DNA from: Mortierella alpina
Lineage: Eukaryota; Mortierellomycota; Mortierellomycetes; Mortierellales; Mortierellaceae
Direction of reading: 5' to 3'
DNA: 64,000 nucleotides
NCBI GenBank assembly: GCA_029449245.1
Contig: JANATF010000014.1
Location: 376,501 to 440,500, forward strand
Part shown: positions 31,276 through 42,585 of the stretch, piece after piece
How the letters are laid out: each line of letters begins with the position of its first letter
Numbering within the stretch: position 1 is the stretch's first letter
Notes under the pieces: generated by a model
What the model was told of the DNA's origin: nothing
Databases searched by the model: none
The model's input: only the letters and a program-made list of their open reading frames with translations
Program-made: the position numbers and the translations under genes

Positions 31276-31471
31276 GGTCTGGGTCCAAAGATGGGGTTGT
31301 TGGCACAGACGGTCGTAAAACGAAAAAGGAAGGTGAACTGGGGCCATGTAAAGGGCTCGCTTCTCTTCTCACTATAAACTTTTCTTTGAAATTTTGTGGC
31401 ACGACTCGTTGCTCTGCCAACCCTTCGCACAAACTCCATGTAAAACCCATAATCAGCTTCCTTTTTCGTTT

Positions 31472-32441
31472 TAGTCTCGCAACCAGACCCTCATTTACGT
31501 GGGTTGGACTCGCAGTCCTGCTTCCACTCAAATGAGGGTCTGGGTCCAAATGTCGAGTTATTGGCACAATGGTCCGTAAAAATATAAAAGGAAGGTGAAC
31601 TAGAGCCATGTACCAGGCTTCTCCCACTGGAAAAAATATCAAAATTTCTGTGGCACAACCGAAGTTCGAACCATCCTTTCGCTCTAAGCAGTGTTTTTAA
31701 CCGATTTTTTTTTGGTCAAAACGTTAATTGACCGGTTGGTTGCGTCAGTTAACCAGCTAAACAGTTAAGTCAATTTTTCGGTCAAAATACAGTTAACCTG
31801 CATGGTCAACCGAAGATTGACCGATTTAGTCAACCAGCTAAAGAGTAAACCAGTCAACTGGTCAATCGGTCAATCGGTCAATAGGTCAACAGGTAGGAAA
31901 GAAGGGATCAGATAAAGTATTTTATTGCGATACTGGGGCACTGTATTCTATGTATGATGATATAGATAGATATTGATTAACTACTTTATGGTCCGTGGAA
32001 GGGACGGCGAGGGGAACCAGGAAGGCAGCAGTTGTTCAGGAGGACAGCGTAATCAAGGTGAAGTCGTGACATTGGGTATGAAGGGAAAGCCGTTAACCGG
32101 TTAACCGACCAGCTTGGTCCAAAAAAAAAACCAGTTCAAAGAATGATCGGTTAACCGGTCAAATCGGTCAGTCAAAACGGCCTGGTTAAAAAACGGTTAC
32201 AAAAAATGGTCAATTGACCGGTTAACCGGTTAACCTGGTCAAAAAAAATGCAGTTACAAACACTGGCTCTAAGCCTATGTAAAACCCTTAATAACCTTCC
32301 TTTTATATTTTTACGGACCATTGTGCCAATAACTCGACATTTGGACCCAGACCCTCATTTGAGTGGAAGCAGGACTGCGAGTCCAACCCACGTAAATGAG
32401 CGAGTCCAACCCACGTAAATGAGGATCTGGTTGCGAGACTA
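31472..32441. mobile_element. MULE-like MITE 2 (9-bp TSD), carrying a hAT-like MITE
   Basis: Inverted arms of well over 100 bp start TAGTCTCGCAACCAGA. Perfect 9-bp direct repeats, TTTTCGTTT, flank it at 31463-31471 and 32442-32450. The right arm holds a local 23-bp tandem duplication (about 32378-32424). A hAT-like MITE at 31689-32265 is inserted in the middle. Confidence 0.85.
31689..32265. mobile_element. hAT-like MITE (8-bp TSD)
   Basis: A 577-bp element with imperfect inverted ends beginning CAGTGTTTTTAACCG and CAGTGTTTGTAACTGC. It is flanked by perfect 8-bp repeats, GCTCTAAG, at 31681-31688 and 32266-32273. CAGTG-type ends and an 8-bp duplication indicate hAT ancestry. The interior is packed with GGTTAACCGGTCAA-like repeats on both strands and has no ORF. 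Confidence 0.85.
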
Positions 32442-32949
32442 TTTTCGTTTTACTACCATATAACCTCAACTCTGGACCCAGACCTTCATTTCAGTGGAGG
32501 CAGGCCCTGCCCCACGTGATGAGGGGCTGGCGCCAAGACTAACGCACAACGGCCTTGAGTACTCTGAGAAGTCCATCTGTCACTGTTTTTCGTTCTGCAC
32601 CCCTCAATTTTATCAATCCTGTTGTGGAGATCCAGAAGTTTTGGAGGCTCACGAATAAGACGTTCGCACCACGAATGAAGTTGCTCGGTTGGCTCTAAAC
32701 CCAATGCTCAGAAACACTCCGAAACCGGCATTTAAGCGAACACAGACCAACGCTCAGTGAAACCATGCCCACTGCCTGGATTTCTCTGTCGCAGAGCTGT
32801 CATGCACTTCGATAAGCCACCAATGCAAGCAATAAAAGCAACTTAATTTCATTACTTCTTTTCTCACTCACCATTCACACCACGACTTCAGCACTTCAAT
32901 ATCGTGAAACACACATTTTCAACGAAGTCACCAGCAAGAGAAGCAAAAA

Positions 32950-33171
32950 ATGACTCAGTCTTCCGACGCTCCGCCGCACTCCGCTCCTCACGAGCACGAA
33001 CAACCAACCCCTTCGTCAGCTTCGGGGCCTGTGCACTATACGCGCGAGCAGCTGATGGAAATGCATCCCAGGGATCTGATTAAAATATTAGAAGACCGCC
33101 ATATTAAACACACGGCCGTGGTCGAGAAACCCGAGCTGGTCCAGATTATCCTCGACAAGTGCACTCACTAA
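32950..33171 (+). CDS. Small SAP-like domain protein
   Basis: A 73-residue ORF with a Pro/Ser/His-rich N-terminus and a compact C-ter half, YTREQLMEMHPRDLIKILED followed by HIKHTAVVEKPELVQIILDK. The helix-loop-helix pattern 'pRDLikiLe.r.I.....EKpeLv.iil' resembles SAP-like modules found in RING proteins such as RNF34, which mediate nucleic-acid or protein contacts. There is no RING finger here, and a stop follows at once. The leader (32840-32949) is CA-rich and free of ATGs, as in real fungal genes. It may be a small adaptor or a free-standing SAP-like protein. No paralogue is present in the window. Confidence 0.55.
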   Translation: MTQSSDAPPHSAPHEHEQPTPSSASGPVHYTREQLMEMHPRDLIKILEDRHIKHTAVVEKPELVQIILDKCTH

Positions 33172-33189
33172 GAGAGTGTTTGGTCGCCA

Positions 33190-33655
33190 TGCGTAACGAT
33201 CAAGGAGCGAGGGCAGCAAAAACATCTGCCATTGTATTCACGTCAAAAGTACAAAGTACAATTTTATTGAGGCAGTGCTGCAGTGAGGGATTAGCTCTTC
33301 AACTTTCTGATCAGTCCTTTTCTTTGCCGTCAATGTTGTCAGTGGAGCGCTTTCAGTATTTTTGATCCGATCAATAAACTCCACATGTTCCTGTGGGAAA
33401 ATGTCACCGAAATTGTTATCACTGACGTCGATCACGACCTGCTGGACACCGCTAGACTCCTTGGGATTTCTGAGGTGCTAGCAACGCCTCCGCCCATTTG
33501 GTAGGGTAAGCAACGATCATGCTGATGTAGATGTTGTCGAGGCAGTACTTGCGAAAATCCCTTGCGTGGTCTTCGATTTTGGGTGCCGAGACGGTACTGA
33601 GAGCATCACTCCAGTCCTTCTCCGAGAAGTTAGACGATCCTTGATGCAGCTTCAA
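33190..33655 (-). pseudogene. Relic gene, second copy of the 7.7-8.4 kb family
   Basis: The minus strand reads MKLHQGSSNFSEKDWSDALS, APKIEDHARDFRKYC and NIYISMIVAYPTKWAEALLA. After a one-frame shift near 33480 it continues VVIDVSDNNFGDIFPQEHVE. It matches the plus-strand relic at 7686-8390 but lacks the 278-bp insert. The frame shift suggests decay. The family is not recognised; the 'DvSdnNFG.ifp..HveFid' block looks like the C-terminal part of a larger protein. Confidence 0.55.
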
Positions 33656-35039
33656 ATGGCCAAGTTCTTTCTACGCCCATATGAAAAGCAGCATGCGTTG
33701 AGAGTAGGGCGATAAAGTAGGGTCGAAGCTCAAAGCGACGGAAAGCAGAGCGGGAAGTGAGGTAGTCATAAAGAAAGCAAAATAGAAGCAACGAGGAGAA
33801 AGAGCAGAAAATAGTCAAAGATATAGGAGTAAGCAGGAGGCAGAGAAGAGAAAACAGTGCAGGAGGCTGAACAGACAGAGCCGCGGAGAATGACGAAGTA
33901 GAAGGGGAGAGAGTGAGGCAGATGAAGTGGACAGCAGGGCGAAGACAAGACTGAAGGGGGATGGGAGGTGGAGAAAACCGCTTAAGAGAAAGAGAGAAAG
34001 AGAGAAATAGAGAAAGGCAGAGAAAAGTAGAAAAAAAGCAGAGCGAGAGAAGGATGAGTATCAAGCAGAGATCGGTGTCCAGCAATTGCTAATCATTGGC
34101 TATCAATGAGCATCTGTCCTGCATAGACTCTAGATGAACTACATCCTGGCAGTTGGCGTGGACGTCGATGATTGACTGGATGACACGGCGGAATCGAGCA
34201 AGTTTTGCTCTTTCAAGCTGTTGGAGGAAGCAAAGGAAACAAACACATTCTTTCCAGATATATCTGTGCCAGTGGTTTAGTCGCCACAGCTATCAAGGTG
34301 CAGTTGGTGCAGGCACACAATACTGTCCAGTGAGGAACGGGCCATGACCAGGAGTCGAATCTGGAGGCTTACGAAACGGAGAACTACGGCTGCTGATGGA
34401 AAGGCAAGGAGCAGCAGCTGTCTTGTACATGTATCTGGCGACTTGATCGCTTGCAATAGTACTGACTTGTTACACCAAGCACGATGCCTCCAAGAGCGTA
34501 ACGGTAGTTGAGGGCGCGTCGTTAGAGACCAGAACAAGGATAACGCCAAGCCGTAGGAGACTGGAACGCGACTACTCAGGCCCTCATAGGATAGATAAAT
34601 AGACGCTACCCTCCTCCAAGAGATCAGACTTGGCCTAGCCTGAATATATCCCATATTCTAGACCTCCTCTTGCTGCAATCGCCTCCCTTAGAGATACCCA
34701 CTGTCACTCTTCCCGCTGCAACTCCCGCTCCAATTGCGTGCTCTGGCACCGTAAACAATTGCCTCTTTCCGATATATCGTGCATAGTGAAACATTGCATC
34801 AACCATTTCTTTGAGACAGCGTATCAGCATCATCTGACAGCCGAATTTAACACCTCTTGTATGCATGCTACTTTTGTTCTTTCATTCTATTTTTTTACCA
34901 GCTTCCCATGTCATCAGTTCACCAACGTATCTTTGCTCTCTCAACCTGTCCTGGATTAAGAAATACCTATCTGTGTTCGAACGCCACCACCTTTGTGCCC
35001 TTAAACGCCATCCCCTATACAAGTCCACGACTTCAAACC
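33656..35039. other. Intergenic; purine-rich tract
   Basis: No convincing gene. Bases 33700-34060 are a GA-rich tract on the plus strand; the long minus-strand ORF there is low-complexity Leu/Ser/Phe and is not credible. The end holds the promoter and leader of the esterase-like gene. Confidence 0.4.
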
Positions 35040-36445
35040 ATGTCCACTCTCAAGAAACACATTATTGCTGCAGTCGAGCCCTTTGACCACGTCGATGATT
35101 CCACGTTTGCTGAAAAGTTTGATCGATTCCAAAATGCTCGACTTGTCCTTGTATGTTCTAAAAGCGTACTTTTACCCTCTTGCTTCCCTGAAGCAGCGCA
35201 TATTCGACGTTCAATGATCACCACACCCACTTATACACAGTTCATCTTCAGATAGGAGATGCGAGCCACGGCACGTCAGAATTCTATACTGCGCGTGCGG
35301 CCATCACCAAACGACTGGTAGAGCGCTTTGGGTTCAAGATCATCGCGGCCGAGGCCGACTGGCCTGATGCATATTCCGTGAACCAGTACGTGAGACATCA
35401 GACCACGGTTAGCGCAGCAGAATCCCTGAATGCATTTCAGCGCTTTCCAACCTGGATGTGGCGAAATCAAGAATTCAAGGAATTTATCGAGTGGCTTCAT
35501 TGTCATAATGCCGACTGTCCCGAGAACGAAAAAGTTGGATTCTATGGGCTCGATTTGTACAGTCTTGGAGCTTCTATGAGAGCAGTGATCGACTATTTGG
35601 ATAAAGTCAACCCAGACGCAGCCCGAGATGCTCGAAAGCGGTATGGATGCATGCAACCTTGGATCGAGAATCCTGCTCAATACGGATTGGTGTCTTTGAA
35701 GCTCGGAGATGCTCCTTGCGCAGAAGCCGTTGCAAAGGTTCTGAGCGACCTTCTTGTCAGGAGACTGGAATATGCCCGAAAGTCCGATGGAGATATCCTG
35801 GACGCTGAGATGAATGCACAGATTGTCTGTGACGCTGAGGAGTATTATCGAGCAATGTACTATGACCCTCATGTCTCATGGAACCTGCGCGACGGTCATA
35901 TGTTCAAGATTCTGTCCCGACTCCTCGAGACCAAAGGCTCTAAGGCGATCGTGTGGGCACACAATAGTCACGTAGGCGATGCGCGCTATACGAGCATGGG
36001 TATGTCACGGAACGAGCTCAACATTGGACAACTCTGTCGGGAGAAATTTGGCAAGGACGTGGTCATAATCGGTTGCGGCACTCATACAGGCACCGTCGCG
36101 GCTGCTCGTGATTGGGATGAAAAGATGGAGGTTATGAAGGTGATGCCTTCGTTGGAAGGCAGTTACGAACGTGTCATGTTCAATAGCGGCGTTCCGCGAT
36201 TTTTGCTTGACCTGAACCGACACAAAGAGCTCTCTCGGCTGCTAATGGAGCCGAGACTTGAGCGATTTATCGGAGTGATTTATCGGCCTTCAACGGAGCG
36301 ATGGAGTCATTACTCCAAGGTTGTGCTGCCGAAGCAGATGGATGCGTATGTGTGGTTCCAGGAAAGTAATGCGGTCGTGCCTTTCGAGACGGATCAGCCA
36401 CAGTTTCCTCCCTCTGTTGATGAAACGTATCCCTTCGGATTGTAA
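35040..36445 (+). CDS. Erythromycin esterase-like hydrolase
   Basis: Two exons, 35040-35150 and 35252-36445, join in phase through a 101-nt intron and give 434 residues. The family signature spans the splice: RLVL|IGDASHGTSEFYTARAAIT, where the His in SHG is the proposed catalytic base in the erythromycin esterase/EreA-like superfamily. IIAAEADWPDAYSVN carries the conserved Glu. FYGLDLYSLGAS, YYRAMYYDPHVSWNLRD and IVWAHNSHVGDARYTSMG are further conserved blocks. The C-terminus has ATRD-like and 'GVIYRPSTERWSHY' segments usual for the family. There is no signal peptide, so it is probably cytosolic. The macrolide activity belongs to a few bacterial members; the fungal substrate is unknown. No damage is seen. 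Confidence 0.9.
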
Positions 36446-36672
36446 TTGGTAAACATTTCTGCATGGTGCATTGCTGCTCGGGAACATTTCTTCATTTATA
36501 TTGCATGTGAGTAACAGGAGACGAGAGACCATGTTTACTTGCGAAAACGACAAGACTGATCCTGTATATCTCCACCAGGAACTTCCAAGATGGCTCAAGC
36601 GTTTCCTTTCCTGTCCTTCCTAGGAACTACAGTTTGCTTTAATGTGGCCCACAAACTATCTAAAGTAACTTG

Positions 36673-38462
36673 TTACATGTACGTAGGCTCCGATTGGCTT
36701 GATAAGTGACGACAATCCACACCGCACTCACAAGCCCTACTGACCAAGTCTATGTCTAGGTAATAATCCCTCAACAGCCTTCTCAGGTTGTAAAAGTCCT
36801 CCTCAACCTTGCGGATGTGTTCGCCCTGCCTCTGGACGATTACATTCATGGATTCAGGGAACCCACCTTGCGTCGAAGTCGATAGTGGTTGGTATAGCGT
36901 TGGATCTGATGCCATGTTACCATATCCATTGTCCCATCTGCCTCCTCTGTCTCCTTTGTCTCCGTTGTCCCCGTTGTCCCCATCGTCTGCGTTGCCCTTT
37001 TCACGCCCTTCGATGAGATATCTCCGAGTTTGTCGGCGTATGAAGAGGGCTGTAAATATCCCGAATGGATCCAAACGTCTAAATGAACGATGGATACAAT
37101 ATATTAGAACTGTTCGAAACCGGAGAGCATGAGAGTTCTGGCTATAGTATCATAATCTCGGGGTTATTAATACCCGACTGATACTTACCCCGCGCCAAAG
37201 AAAACATAAAAAATCCCCCAAAGGGTAGAGAAGACACCTCCCCAGTCACCAAGTGCCCCAGGGATCGATTTGATCCTGATGCAGAAGACATGTTTACGTA
37301 AGTTTCTCGAGCTGCAACAGATCACGCCTTTAAACCTAGAGCGAAAGAATGCATGCGTCTTACAAGATCTGGCTCTCTTTAACAGACTTTGTCGGTGATA
37401 GCACGCGAACGTCAGTATAATCACTGCCAGTGCTGTACTTGTCCGATGTGGTCGTCACGCTGTACACTGGGTCGTCCTTAAACTTCCCAAACAAGCCCCA
37501 GATACCATCTGCAACGACCTGGGTCTCCTTGGGAATAACGTTGAAGGAAACAGAAGAATTATGTTCGACCACATATGGAACGGTGGTAGAAGGAAGGGGA
37601 AGATGATTATCGTTGGCTTCCAACAATCCAGCGTTATTTGCAAATGGCCAGTGCTCTGTTTGATAAGGTAGATAAGATGTATTGATAAGAGGATTAAAGA
37701 GTACAAATACAGAATTAATATCATATCCCCAATCTGACAGTTAATACTAGGAGAGAGGCAATTAACAACTCACTGTTATGAATGATGTAAATGAAGGTGG
37801 CCTAAGAATAACAGACAGAGTAGCGCTTGTGAGCGGACGTGAGCTGCACGACACACGGAAACCCTATTGTAGGCTTAAAATACGAATACGACTTACGTTT
37901 TGAGGGTTTCCTGGCTCCGTTGAGTTTCTGGGATGGATTTGAAAGTTGATTCCGAGGGGTTGGTTCGTAGAGTCCTCATCGTCAATAATTCTTTTAATGG
38001 AGATGATAGCCAAGTTGTCAAACCCTGCGCAGGGGCTTGTAGACCAATCTTCGAGGCGTACGGTGTGACGCGTTATATTCAGAGTCCCAAACTCACCACC
38101 GTAGATGGATCCATTGGTGCAGACTATGATTTCTGGGAAGCTTGCACTTTGATCCTTCTGGTCATCTGTAGGGATTGAGGTGGTAGTGGACTGGAGGAAG
38201 AACTCTCTCGTAGCAACATCCTTTATCAGGGTATAGCCATAGTAGATTAACCCGCTGTCTATGGGACCATGGAGAGTAATAAAGATATAGAGAACGAGTA
38301 TGGAAAGAGTGGTTCAGATCAGGGGGGGGCAGCTTATAGAATCAAGAGAACAAACAAGAACCAGACGGCACGCTCATCGCACATTGCCTTACTGAGGATA
38401 ATCCATGTAATCCACCATATTATAGTATATGTCAACGGATCAGACTTTCGCTTGAGCTGCAT
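36673..38462 (-). CDS. Membrane protein, WGG/PFG family (member 1)
   Basis: A multi-exon minus-strand gene of unknown function. The start at 38462 gives MQLKRKSDPLTYTIIWWITWI, a signal-anchor-like segment. Exons near 38255-37897 encode an ectodomain-like part (ICTNGSIYGGEFGTLNITRH, LEDWSTSPCAGFDNLAIIS). Exons from 37655 and 37280 encode ETQVVADGIWGLFGKF and IPGALGDWGGVFSTLWGIFY, a membrane segment, which then splices to DPFGIFTALFIRRQTRRYLI. The cytoplasmic tail has a GDN/GDK repeat and ends with a helix, FYNLRRLLRDYYLDIDLV. The gene at 47973-49827 shares the GG-membrane-PWG-LLxxYYLD plan, so both belong to one family. Exon edges in the first third are approximate. Confidence 0.6.
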
Positions 38463-39959
38463 CTCTGGATGTTTGGGTCTTCGTGCCTTTGAGAGAGTGA
38501 GGAGCGTGAAGGTCTGTGAAAGAAGAAGATGAAAAAGAGAGAAGACACGCAATCTCACGCCGGTTTATAAGAGGTGAGGGTAGAAGGGGCGAATGCAGTG
38601 TCTCGGCACATCTTTAACCTTGATCAAAAAAAACTCTGACAACAAGCAAGCATAACGACAGCTATCCCATTGGCCTAGACTTTTGACTGAATTTTGTACT
38701 CTCCATTCACCATTGCATGGTATGGATGTTACGTGACCGAGATGCGAGGTATGGAAAGCTGAGGTACTGTGTGTACCTGTGTTCAGAAGGGGGCGATTGA
38801 CTGTATTTTTGGATGGCAGGTTTCCTCACTCGATTCGAGCCAAGTGCATATGCCTTCCTGTCACAAGCTTTTTTTTTTTTTTTTTTTTTGGATGCAATGA
38901 CCCCTCATCTCTCTCTATTTATAAGCTTGTCTCCAGGACCATTTGAACTCGGACCACTTCAACTCTGGGCTCCTTTTTTCACAAGTTCCTCGGTATTTGT
39001 TCCTCCCCGTCCTCATTCCTCTTCCCATCATCTCTCGGAATCCGACTCGCATTCGGGGGGTCCCTTCATTTCTGCTTCACTGTCTCCTCTCCCCCTCCTT
39101 TCAGCGTCCGTGCTCATTCTCCCTTTCAAATCTCATCTTCTTTTACCCCTTGGCATTCCTTTTCTTACCCATTTGCTTTTCTCATTTTACCCTGCCAACC
39201 CTCGGCGTCCCTTGTTGTCCTCTTCTCGGAATTCTCTGCCCCTCAGCATCACATCAGCGTCCACACCACGCAACATCCTCTTGTCATTTCTCCTTTTCCA
39301 CATCGCCCTTAATCTCCTTTTCGATGTCCTCCTCCTGACTCCTTGCATCTCTCGGCATGCCTTTCCAACTCACACGTCGCCATCGCTTTGCTCATTTTAC
39401 TCAACCAACCCTGGCATCGTCATCCTTCTTCATTGCTACATCATCTCCGTCATTCCTTCTGTAGTTGTGACCCGAAAAATTAGGGAAGCTCATACTCATT
39501 AGGGTTTAAACGAGGAGGAAGGGTGCATGTTCTCGCCTAGTAGCAAGTGAGGAATCAATCTCTAATGGTCTTTTTTTTCCCGGACCATCAGAGAGAGACT
39601 GTTTATGTGCAGTATCTGCGGGACACTTTCAATGTATTGTACCTAGCACAGGGTCACTACTCGATCTTTTGATGTCAGCTTTCACTTTCTTCGATAGAAG
39701 TGGGAGCTGTTGGTCTTCCTATCACATTCTTCACCACAGTTATTGTTTTTGTCAACATTTGTTGGTCCGTCTGCATGTCATAACACCAAAGCACTGACTG
39801 CCTCTCCACCGACCGCAGCCTCCTGATCATCTCACGGTAAGAACGAAATCTTCTCAAAGAGAAAACCTGGACCTGTTTAAACGTGGTTCTCCACGAGGCC
39901 TGTACGCCAGTTCCAGATCTCTCGCTCGCAATCGAAGCCTTCAAATCCGATCCTTTACC
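38463..39959. other. Pyrimidine-rich intergenic region
   Basis: Bases 38900-39470 are strongly C/T-rich on the plus strand, with a 23-T run at about 38868-38890. The long open frames here come from that bias. I see no supported gene. Confidence 0.4.
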
Positions 39960-42585
39960 ATCATAGGAGAAGGCAGCACAGTTGATAGTGAACTATGGCT
40001 GGTTCTGTTTCCCACTCAAACCAGCACCTGCCGGTGGGGACATCCCACATCTTGATGATACGATCGGTGATAGACTGACTGTGTGGTTAACTCCTGATCG
40101 CAGGGGGTGGCGTCCATGATCGTCGTAATGCTGACGTCCTCACTCTGAATTGATTGTCCAGTCTCCTCCCAGATCCGAATCGAGTCCGTACAGCGGGATA
40201 CGATGTGTTCCCTCTTGGTAAGCTGGTATTAATAATTAGATCCACTGCAGTGACATGTCGACTGGACTGTTTTGGGGATTGCACCTGTTTGTTGTAGGCG
40301 CATCGAATACTCCGAAGACGAATTGTCATATCAAAACTGCCGGAGGCGATTTGGGCGCCATCTGGTGAGTATTGAATGCTCATCACAGTAGAAGAGCGTC
40401 CATGAAGGCCTGGACCAGAGCCGCCAGACTTGGTGTCCCGTAGACGAATCTTCTTATCTGCACTGGCGGTTGCAAGTCACTGTTGATCATCAGGAATGAA
40501 AGCAACACCGTAGAGTATTCTGGAATGACCGAAAGGAGTCTGGCCGTTGCCTGTCCACAGGTTCCAAATTCATGGGATGATTGAAATGATTTGGACCTTC
40601 CAGCCTCCTTCCTTGTTCCATCCCTTAGACTGGTACAGGTGCTTGCTTGGGTCTGTTGGTGCTCATCATATGTAATTCAAATTATGTTGAATTCGCGACT
40701 CTTCAGCTCTCGGAGCTGTAACAAGTCGTTGATACAACGATGCTTGGCAACGAGGCTTTTCGCGAGTCAATCAATGGCAGCAGGCAAACTAATCACAAGC
40801 GGGATACGACCTGGTCTTGGCTTGTACGGCTTCCAGAGCCTGAGATCCAGTTCACGGTTGAAGGTTGTCTCTCCAGCACTCAAGTCGCCAAGGAGGAAAG
40901 GTACTCTTCGTATGACTGAGCAAAAACTCGTCGACCACCGGAGTTAAAGGAATCATAGCGTCATCTGTAGACTGAAGATCAGGCTTGGCCAGAAGTGAGA
41001 TATAAACAGTACCACCTCGTTTCTTGAATCGGCGGTGGGCGAACCGACGCAGGTCTGCTTCTATATCCGTTCGCCTATAAACTCGACCCAACAGTGATGG
41101 CGAGGCGAGTATGGTATGTCCTGATCCGAAATGATGTCCCTGGCCAATTCCTTCGCCATATTGCTCCTTTAGATATCCTGCTTTGCAGCGTCGCCATCCT
41201 TCGCCTCTATTGGTCATGTAATAGGAAAATGACGATGTTTTATGAGGCAGATCAAGTCATCAAGGAAGTAAATGGGTAAAAGACTGATATCAAACCTACC
41301 AAGAAGCTTCTTGGGTATCTTGCTCAACTGTTTGAAGAGATTGAGGATGTATGTCTTGATAAGAAGAAACCAATCCCAGACAAGGTCATTGCGGTTGATT
41401 TCTGCCAGAGATGAAGAGCAACTAAACGAGCCTCGATATCGCACAGGGTGCTTGCAGCTGGGCTTCCAAGTCACTGACATACACCTCACTGGAGGGCGAG
41501 TTGACGTCGACAAGTTGCTCTACAGACGAGGACACGGAACTTGGCGAGCTCCTCGCCGTCAATCAAGATATCAGCACCTCGAAAGGCAGAGTACCACGCG
41601 TGCTTGCGGTTGAGCGAAAGATCCTCCATGAGACTCGCAACCAAATCTTGTTCGCCTTCATAAGCGACATACAGACCTGTGGAACGCCTTTAAAGTGTTC
41701 CTGAATGTTTTGCAACCCGGACATTACTCCATTGAGGTCCAGTCCTTTGACAGCACTGCCAAGTCCCGAGATCCCCTTGACTACTTTGGTGGTGCGTCAG
41801 ACTGCTGCTTAACATGGCGATTCGTCATCGGGAACGTATAAGGAGCTTGATACGCATCAGCGGCATAGAGTTGGGGTGAGGGTCGCTTTCGCCTTGAAGA
41901 TCGCTGAGAAAAGCCAAAGCGGTTCATGAAGCTCACCTCGCTACAAGTCAAGTCACCCTTGGCATTCACCATCGCATCCAGGACAGCCGAAAATGTAACT
42001 GTCAAGTCGAAAATAGGATCAGGAGGCAGGGAATAGGTTTCTTGAAGAAGAGTGCTCTTGGGTCCTAGAGTCTCGATCAGATCCTGTGCGTGTAAATGAC
42101 CAAGAAAAAAAAAGAGTTTTTGCAGCAGCTGCTCAAGTCCTCGTGAAGATCCAATGTCCAAGATGCGAGATCCCTCGATGTTCAAAAGAAATCGGACATC
42201 ATCCTGTCGAAGGACAGGGACAAGGCAGAGGACTGTAGCAAATTGCCTTCTTGTTCTTGATCTCGTCTCCTGTAGAGCACGAACCATGGCCATCGCCAAG
42301 GTCTCCAAGCGTGCCTTTTCGTCGCCGTTCCGCTCCGTATCCAAGAGCTACTTGGTTGCGACAGGGTCGAGTGCATTTGCTGAAAATGATGCGGATCCCT
42401 GCTACAACAACCAAAGACTAAAGACGGTGTCTGTCAGCCGAGTGTCTGATTCAAGAACTGTCCTGGGCAGGGCTGGAGGAACGACACTAGCAGAAAAGAT
42501 GCTGTCAGGAAATGTGGCGATACCGACTGAGGCTCCCTGTCGGTGTTGTTGTTTTTTGCTGTTGTCAGCGAAGGATCCGTTTAGC
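39960..42585 (-). pseudogene. NACHT-WD40 (STAND NTPase) pseudogene
   Basis: The minus strand holds a decayed signalling NTPase gene. An N-terminal helical region (FATVLCLVPVLRQDDVRFLL, DLIETLGPKSTLLQE) leads to YVAYEGEQDLVASLMEDLSL. The NACHT P-loop reads LLGDLSAGETTFNREL, with the catalytic Lys of GxGKST replaced by Glu. IPLVISLPAAID follows. Degenerate WD40 repeats close the gene (ATASADKKIRL, SIQYSPDGAQIASGSFDMTI). In-frame stops lie at 42348-42350 (TAG) and 40767-40769 (TGA), and several frame shifts are present. Intact members of this family act as self-assembling sensors, some in fungal allorecognition. This copy cannot work. Confidence 0.7.

Larger units (their letters stand above)
30886..32541. 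mobile_element. MULE-like palindromic element (outer), interrupted
   Basis: The outer ends are long imperfect inverted repeats. The left arm starts TAGTCTCGCGGCCAGCCCCT; the right arm is the reverse complement of TAGTCTTGGCGCCAGCCCCT, and similarity continues through CCTGAAATGAGGGTCTGGGT. No coding capacity is seen. Two related elements are inserted inside it, so the arms are split. I found no clear target-site duplication at the outer ends. Confidence 0.7.

Noticed and set aside
31650-31690. GTTCGAACC as a tRNA T-loop
   Set aside because: No matching acceptor stem, D-arm or anticodon arm surrounds it; it lies in a MULE-like arm.
30886-32541. A CRISPR-like or satellite array because of many GGTTAACC/GGTCAA repeats
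   Set aside because: Spacing is irregular, repeats occur on both strands and clear TSDs show nested transposons.
33630-34085. 151-codon minus-strand ORF rich in Leu, Ser and Phe
   Set aside because: It is a translation of the GA-rich tract; low complexity, no start context, no domain.
35276-35872. 198-codon minus-strand ORF
   Set aside because: It is a shadow of the erythromycin-esterase-like exon, which has strong family motifs on the plus strand.
38813-39502. 229-codon plus-strand ORF that looks like a membrane protein
   Set aside because: The C/T-rich composition alone creates Leu/Ser/Phe-rich open frames; it also reads through a T-run.
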